From the NCBI RefSeq assembly GCF_050624435.1, contig NC_134531.1:259174812-259238811 (forward strand): DNA of 64,000 bases. Direction: 5' to 3'. Source of the DNA: Tenrec ecaudatus. Its lineage: Eukaryota; Chordata; Mammalia; Afrosoricida; Tenrecidae. Under the pieces are notes generated by a model. It did not search any database. It saw only the letters and a list, made by a program, of their open reading frames with translations, and was not told the origin of the DNA. Position numbers and translations under genes: made by a program. This document shows positions 58,996 through 64,000 of the stretch, one piece after another (the first letter of the stretch is position 1; the number at the start of each line of letters is the position of its first letter).

Positions 58996-59479
58996 TCTCA
59001 AATGATAGTCTCCTCCAAGATTTAAGCCATTGATCTCACTGAGCTGTGCTCACAAAACAAAAGTAAAACGTTGAAATAGAAACTGTGTTATCATTATTGT
59101 TTCAACAATAAGAAGTTCATGCTCTTTGTGGCAAGTACTTCACTTGCCCTTTCCGTGACCTGAGCTTATGCTCTCTGTAAATGAAGTAATATTTTACACG
59201 CGACAAACAAGCCAGATTACACATTGACATTCTCTTCTAGTCTGTCTTTACAAATTTCCACATGGAGGTCATAATCAGGGAAGATAGAGCTTTATTTTCT
59301 TTTATTTTAGCTTTGAATCATTTAGGAACATTGCCCCATCATTAGTCTTGTACAAAGATTATGTTTTTCGCCCTCATGTTTTCTGAACCTCAGTGAATTA
59401 CAAGTACAGCTGTATACGTTGCACCTGTTTCCCTTTTGCTGTTGTCTTGATTGTGCCAAGGGATTGGTAGCAGCTCTTA

Positions 59480-59815
59480 TGTTGTTGCTAGATGCTTTTA
59501 AGTCAATTCTGCCTCATGTTCCCTGCGTGTGTGCAGAGTGGGAAGTGCCCCCAAGCGCTTCCAAGGCTGTGGTCTCTCACAAGGAGATCCACAGACCTCT
59601 CTCCTGAGGCAACTCAGCCACTGTCACCCAATGTCATCGAGACAATTCTTACTCATAAGTGACCCTGTATAGTGTGTCTGAGGCTGTGAAGCCTTAAAGG
59701 AACTTATGACTCCATCTTTTTCCCAAAGAGTATCTGTTGGTTTGAACCTCTGACCTTGAACTCAGCACTCCAACGTTTGCTTACCTTAAAGGGCTACCAA
59801 GACTCTTTGAGATAT
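59480..59815 (-). repeat. Two AfroSINE copies in series
   Basis: 59480-59620: GTTGTTGCTAGATGCTTTTAAG tail to CACAAGGAGATCCACAGAC. 59628-59815: CATCGAGACAATTCTTACTC tail to GGGCTACCAAGACTC head. Both are minus strand. Confidence 0.75.
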
Positions 59816-60154
59816 TAAACGACAGGATACTATAGGATAAGATGTAATATATTTAATGTATCTGACTTGACAAATGCATAAATATCAGGAGTGAAAACAC
59901 AAATTAACTTGTGACAAGAAATATTAGTAGGTCTAATCCATTAAGAAGAGTATTTTTTAATGCAGACTATAATACACTTTGAGTATTTGAAGATATTCAT
60001 AGGGTTTTCAGGGGGTTCTTGCCCCAAAGTGGGGAGATGAATCCGTCTTTGTTGTCTGTTCTCAGTGGAAGCTCTTCTGAAATCAGTTCCCTTTGGATGA
60101 TGTTGCTGCATGGGAAAGACCCCTGGCATGTCTTTCAGCATCACAGCAACGCAC

Positions 60155-60590
60155 AAGGCTCCAACATGCGATGTGAAAGTTGGACATTGAATAAGGAAGA
60201 CTGTGGAAGATTCTATGCATTTAAATTTTGGTGCTGGAAAAGAATATTGAAGTATGGACTGCTAGAAGGACAAACTGATCTCTATTGGAATAAGTAAGGC
60301 CAAAGTTTTCCTTAGAGACAGGGAAGACAAGATGTACATACTTTGGACCTATTGCAGGTGTGACTGGTCCCTGGAAAAAGACATCCTGTTCGGTAAAGTG
60401 GAAGGGTGGTGACAAAGAGGAACCCCCTCAATGAAATAAATGTATTGACAAAGTCACTGAATCAATGGGTGCAGGAAGAGGAGCAATTGCGAGCATGACA
60501 CGGGACCAAGCAGGGTTCGTTCTGTTGTGTATACAGTCCCTATGGGTCAGTGTTAACTCAACACTTAACAATCACATAATACACTGGTTC
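60155..60590 (+). mobile_element. RTE LINE 3' end
   Basis: Plus-strand RTE with SWTLNKEDCGRFYAF-type translation (about 60175-60220), GTCCCTGGAAAAAGACATCC (60370), the tail TGTTGTGTATACAGTCCCTATGGGTCAGTG and TTAACAATCACA. Truncated 5'. Confidence 0.85.
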
Positions 60591-60607
60591 AGGAATAGCA
60601 TTGCTAT

Positions 60608-60815
60608 AAATAAAACTCACTGACATCAAGTCATGCCACCTCAGAGTGACCCTACAGGTCACGGTAAAACTTCCCCTGAGAATTTTTGGGACTCTAATAA
60701 CTCGTTATGGCAGTAGAAAGGCCCATCTTTCTCCTGAGGAGTGACTGGTAGTTTTAAACTGCTGACCTTGTAGTTGTCAGGGAAGCACATAACCACTAGC
60801 AACTAGGGCTCCTTT
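60608..60815 (-). repeat. AfroSINE copy
   Basis: Minus strand, AAAACTCACTGACATCAAG tail to CTAGCAACTAGGGCTCCTTT head. Full length. Confidence 0.85.
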
Positions 60816-61870
60816 GGCTATAAATAGATATTAACAATGTCTTTAAGGTTGCTGTTACCAAGTGTAGCAACTTTGGTGGCTGGAGCTATTTGATGGAGCC
60901 TTCTTCACTGTACAGATTGGGTTCATCACTCCGGATCCTATGCCTTTAAGGCTCTATACAGCTCTTCTCCTCTCCTAGTAGCCCCCTTCCCAAAATACCC
61001 ACCTTGACACTCCATGGTGGAAAACACTGTGACTTTCCTGTCTATACCCTGACTGGCATTTGATGGGGAAAGGACAAGTGACAAGTTATACCAAGTGATG
61101 GGGGTTGTGAAATGGTCACAAGTTATAGTTCTGGATAGTGGACAGATACTTTTGAATTAATGCACTGGGTGACAGCTCATACCAACACTGGTGCTGCAAT
61201 GGTTTGGAAGTCCCTCCCCCCGTGGAGCTTTTCCTGACTTGAGGAAGTTGATGAACAGGAAGTGAAGACAAAGCGGGGGAGGATGGGCACAGGCTGGTGG
61301 ATGCAGAGGTAAATGACTCCAATGTCAGCCAAATGAATCTACCATCGTCAGTAGTTTGAAGATTGCTCGGATTGGCAGGTTACCCAAAAGGAAATCAACA
61401 AACCAGATGCCAGGAACAGATCATACAGAAGGCAAAGAAGAGTCGCCTCTGTCTGGTGCTCTTTTATACAATAGGCCACAGCAAAGTGCTGTGATCTGGC
61501 TGCAACCCGTTTGATAGGTCCTCCTCCTTCTCTACCCTTACACAAGACTATCTAGTGGACATAATCCCTAACATCACAACATCTATACTGTTTATACATG
61601 TAAATACATGTATAAATACATTGTGAGCTCAAACTATAAAACCAAGCAACCCAATATATACTGTATCATAAACTATACCAATATAGCCAAATAATCCTTT
61701 TTTATTTGAATAATATGTAACAATGTGCGAAATCATTTCACACCGTGTAAGAATGAGAATATAAACTTCAGGGTGAACAAAGAATGAGAGAAAGTGTTGC
61801 TAAGGAAAGGGTCGTCCCCTCCTGCCTGGTCAAAGGTTTCAGTCAGTAAGGAAAATTGTCATTCTAGCTG
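60816..61870. other. Unassigned, partly LTR-like
   Basis: 61330-61560 has LTR-like features on the minus strand (CCTATTGTATAAAAGAGC near 61470, a TATA-type box) but no ends I can prove. The rest is not recognised. Confidence 0.35.
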
Positions 61871-62640
61871 CTATGACTGATAGGTCATACTCTTCGTCAA
61901 CAATCCAGTTTCTCGGATGCTTTGCTCAGCATTCGGATTGAACAAGCACGATGAGAGGATAAAACCCTGATGCACACTCTTCTTGATTACGATAGTGCAG
62001 TATTCCCTTTTTTCTGTCGACACAACTTCCTCTTGATCCATACACACGTTTTGAATGAGCTCAATGAAGTGTGCCGGAATTCCCATTCTTCTCAAGATTA
62101 TCCACAGTTTATGGTCCACACAGTCCAATGCATTTGTGAAGTCAATGAAATGCAGATAAAGATCTTTCTGGTATTCTCTGCTTTCAATCAAGGTCCATCT
62201 GACATCAGCAAGGATATCCAGTGTTCCACGTCCACTTGAATCCAGCCTCAACTTCTGGTATTGCCCAGTCAGTGTGCTGCTGCAACTATTGTGGAATGAT
62301 CCCAAGAGCAATTTTACTGCCATGCAACATCAGTGGTATTTGTTTATAGTGTGAGCATGCTTTCAGTTTACCTTTCTTTGGAATGGGTGCAAATATTATC
62401 TCTTCCAGTCAGTTGGCCAAGCAGCTGTCTTCCAAATTTTCTGGCCTAGATGAATGAGCGCTTCCAGGGTTTCTTCAGCTTTCTTATACATTTCGATGGA
62501 TATTCCATCGATTTCTGGAGCCTTATCTTTGGTTAATGCATTCAGTGCAGTTTGAACTTCTTCCTTCAGTAACATTGGTTCTTGCTCATATGTTACCTCC
62601 TTAGTGGAGGAAGACTTATTAAGAACCTTGTGCATGCAGA
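61871..62640 (-). mobile_element. RTE LINE, inverted 5' part (twin-priming half)
   Basis: Minus-strand RTE, RT N-terminal half. It carries LNALTKDKAPEIDGIS (about 62545-62500), LGQKIWKTAAWPTDW, then in a 150-codon frame (62323-61871) LHFIDFTNALDCVDH (motif A, first catalytic Asp), MGIPAHFIELIQN and GFILSSCLFNPNAEQSIRETGL. It ends just before the YADD region, which starts the plus-strand half at 62630. Confidence 0.88.
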
Positions 62641-63405
62641 TGATATAACCTTAATTGCTGAAAGTGGAGAAGACTTGAAGCACTAGATGATAAAGATCAA
62701 GGATTGTAGCCTTCAGTATGGATCACGATTCAATGTAAGGAAGAGCAAAATCCTCACAACTGGACCAATACATCATGATAAATGGAGAAAAGTTTGAACT
62801 TGTCAAGAGTTTAGTCTTACTGGGATCCATAATCAGTGCTCATGGAAGTGGTGGTCAAGAGATCACGAGACATACTTCATTAGGTAATCTATTGCCCTAG
62901 GCCTTTTTATGATATTGAAGAACAAGGATGTGCCCTTGATGAATAAGGAGCGCCTGACCCAAGCCGTGGTATATTTCATTGCATATATGCATGTGAACGG
63001 TGGACATTGAATACGGAAAGCCAAAGAAGAACTGCTGCATTTTAATCTTGGTGCTGGAAAAGAATATTGAAAGTACCACGGACTTCTAAAAACACAAACT
63101 GATCTGTAGTGCAAGTAAGACCAGAGTACTCCTTAGAGGCAAGGATGGCAAAATTGCATCTTACATACTTTGGACACATTGTCAGGAGAGACCAGTCTCT
63201 GGAGAAGGACATCATGTTTGGTAAAGTGAAGGGCAGAGAAAAAGAGGAAGAACCTCAACAAGATGGATTGACACAATGATTGAATGAGAAGGCGCAGGCA
63301 TGGCAACAATTGTGAGGATGACACAGGGCCGTACAATGTTCCTTTCTGTTGTATCCAGGGTCACTATAGATAGGAGCCGACTTGACGGCATTGCTAGATA
63401 AAGGA
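62630..63405 (+). mobile_element. RTE LINE, 3' part (twin-priming half)
   Basis: Plus strand: CATGCAGATGATATAACC encodes HADDIT (active-site motif, normally YADD) at 62634, then RT-downstream sequence and the complete 3' end (GACTTGACGGCATTGCTAG at about 63379). Together with the minus-strand half it makes one element in the order expected of a 5'-inverted insertion, with only a small loss at the junction. Confidence 0.88.
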
Positions 63406-63464
63406 TAAAATAATTAGTACTACTTTAATTAGTACTAATCAAATAAATAAGCGTTCTTGATAAA

Positions 63465-63775
63465 GGCAATTCCACAGGAGAAAGCTGGGGCTATCTGCTC
63501 ACATAACCATTTATAGTCACAGAAACCTTACATGGGTTCTCTATGACTTGTAATGACCCAATGGTTAAAGAGTCGGGTTTTTGGTTAAGTGATTGGCTAC
63601 TAAGGGTGCTAGCACAAAGTTCAGTAGTTCAAACCCGCCAATGTTATCGTGGGAGAAGATGTGACTGTCCTCTTCTTTAAAGGTTTACAGTTTGAGAGCC
63701 CTACTGGAAAGTTCTACTCTGTCCGTTAGGCCTGCTGTGAGTTGAAATGAACTTGATAATGATAGATTTGTTTCT
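63465..63775 (+). repeat. AfroSINE copies (one partial, one full)
   Basis: 63465-63545 is the 3' half of one copy (CAGGAGAAAGCTGGGGCTATC to CTATGACTTGTAATGACCC). 63550-63775 is a fuller copy (TTAAGTGATTGGCTACTAAG, TTCAGTAGTTCAAACCCGCC, GTGAGTTGAAATGAACTTG). Confidence 0.75.
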
Positions 63776-63835
63776 TAATTGCCATCTAAAGCAATATGAA
63801 AATATATTGTCTACTTTTTTTAAGTTCAGTTATAA

Positions 63836-64000
63836 TAGAAGTACCACAAGTGGATGGCTTTAACAAACAGAACTTTATTCTCTCACAATGTAGGGGGTTA
63901 GATGCTAAAATTCAGGTGCTAGCTACAGTGAAAAGCCTTTTTCTTTGCCTGCTCTGGGGAAGATCCTTGTCAATAATATTTCTCTCTGTTGGGGAACTTC
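63836..64000 (+). repeat. MLT1-like MaLR LTR, cut by window end
   Basis: AAGTACCACAAGTGGATGGC, TTAACAAACAGAACTTTATTC and TCTCACAATGTAGGGGGTTAG follow the MLT1 start. It continues beyond the window. Confidence 0.7.

Noticed and set aside
1..64000. CRISPR arrays, operons, prokaryotic promoters or phage
   Set aside because: Composition, SINE/LINE/LTR content and the U1 copy are all mammalian; no spaced direct repeats of CRISPR type.

Overview
This window is mammalian nuclear DNA made almost entirely of transposable elements, AT-rich and full of stop codons. No open frame exceeds about 150 codons, and the longest ones fall inside LINE remnants. More than a dozen copies of the afrotherian tRNA-derived SINE (AfroSINE), heavy RTE-clade (BovB/RTE1-like) LINE content and a non-autonomous hAT element with SPIN-type termini together point to an afrotherian. 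A tenrec such as Echinops is the best guess, because SPIN elements are known from tenrec but, to my knowledge, not from other afrotherians. This rests on recognition by eye, not on a search. || Layout: 0-7 kb holds scattered AfroSINEs and RTE fragments. 7-10.6 kb is an old L1 read on the minus strand. 11.7-12.2 kb is a solo retroviral LTR, followed by a full-length U1 snRNA retropseudogene. 13.5-15.4 kb holds two copies of a young L1 3' end; one has a duplicated 3'UTR module and a microsatellite born inside it. 15.4-18.2 kb is mostly unique DNA and contains the only credible piece of a host gene: a possible last coding exon with stop codon and poly(A) signal on the minus strand. 18.9-25.9 kb is a nest of RTE elements carrying an ERV-L-type solo LTR, a two-LTR ERV-L/MaLR-like provirus with a tRNA-Leu primer site, and an IAP-like class II solo LTR. 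26-31.8 kb holds unique sequence, an MLT1-like LTR, four AfroSINEs and a striking 220-bp near-perfect inverted repeat. 31.9-39.6 kb is a long old minus-strand L1 into which two LTRs, a mariner, a SPIN element and an LTR+hAT nest have inserted. 42.5-57.7 kb is a solo LTR and then an RTE split by a near-full-length 8.4-kb L1, itself split by another LTR. 58-64 kb has AfroSINEs, an RTE 3' end and a head-to-head 5'-inverted (twin-primed) RTE. || How it fits together: nothing here is an operon or pathway. The logic is one of parasites and hosts. L1 machinery explains the 12-14 bp target duplications, the U1 retropseudogene and the 5'-truncated L1 tails. RTE machinery probably moves AfroSINE, because the two share their 3' end. 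LTR elements left 5-bp (ERV-L type) or 6-bp (class II) duplications, and the hAT elements left 8-bp duplications. The nesting gives a relative age order: RTE and old L1 first, then ERV-L-type LTRs and young L1, then hAT/SPIN and the CpG-rich class II LTR. No sequence in the window looks like an intact, expressible transposon protein.
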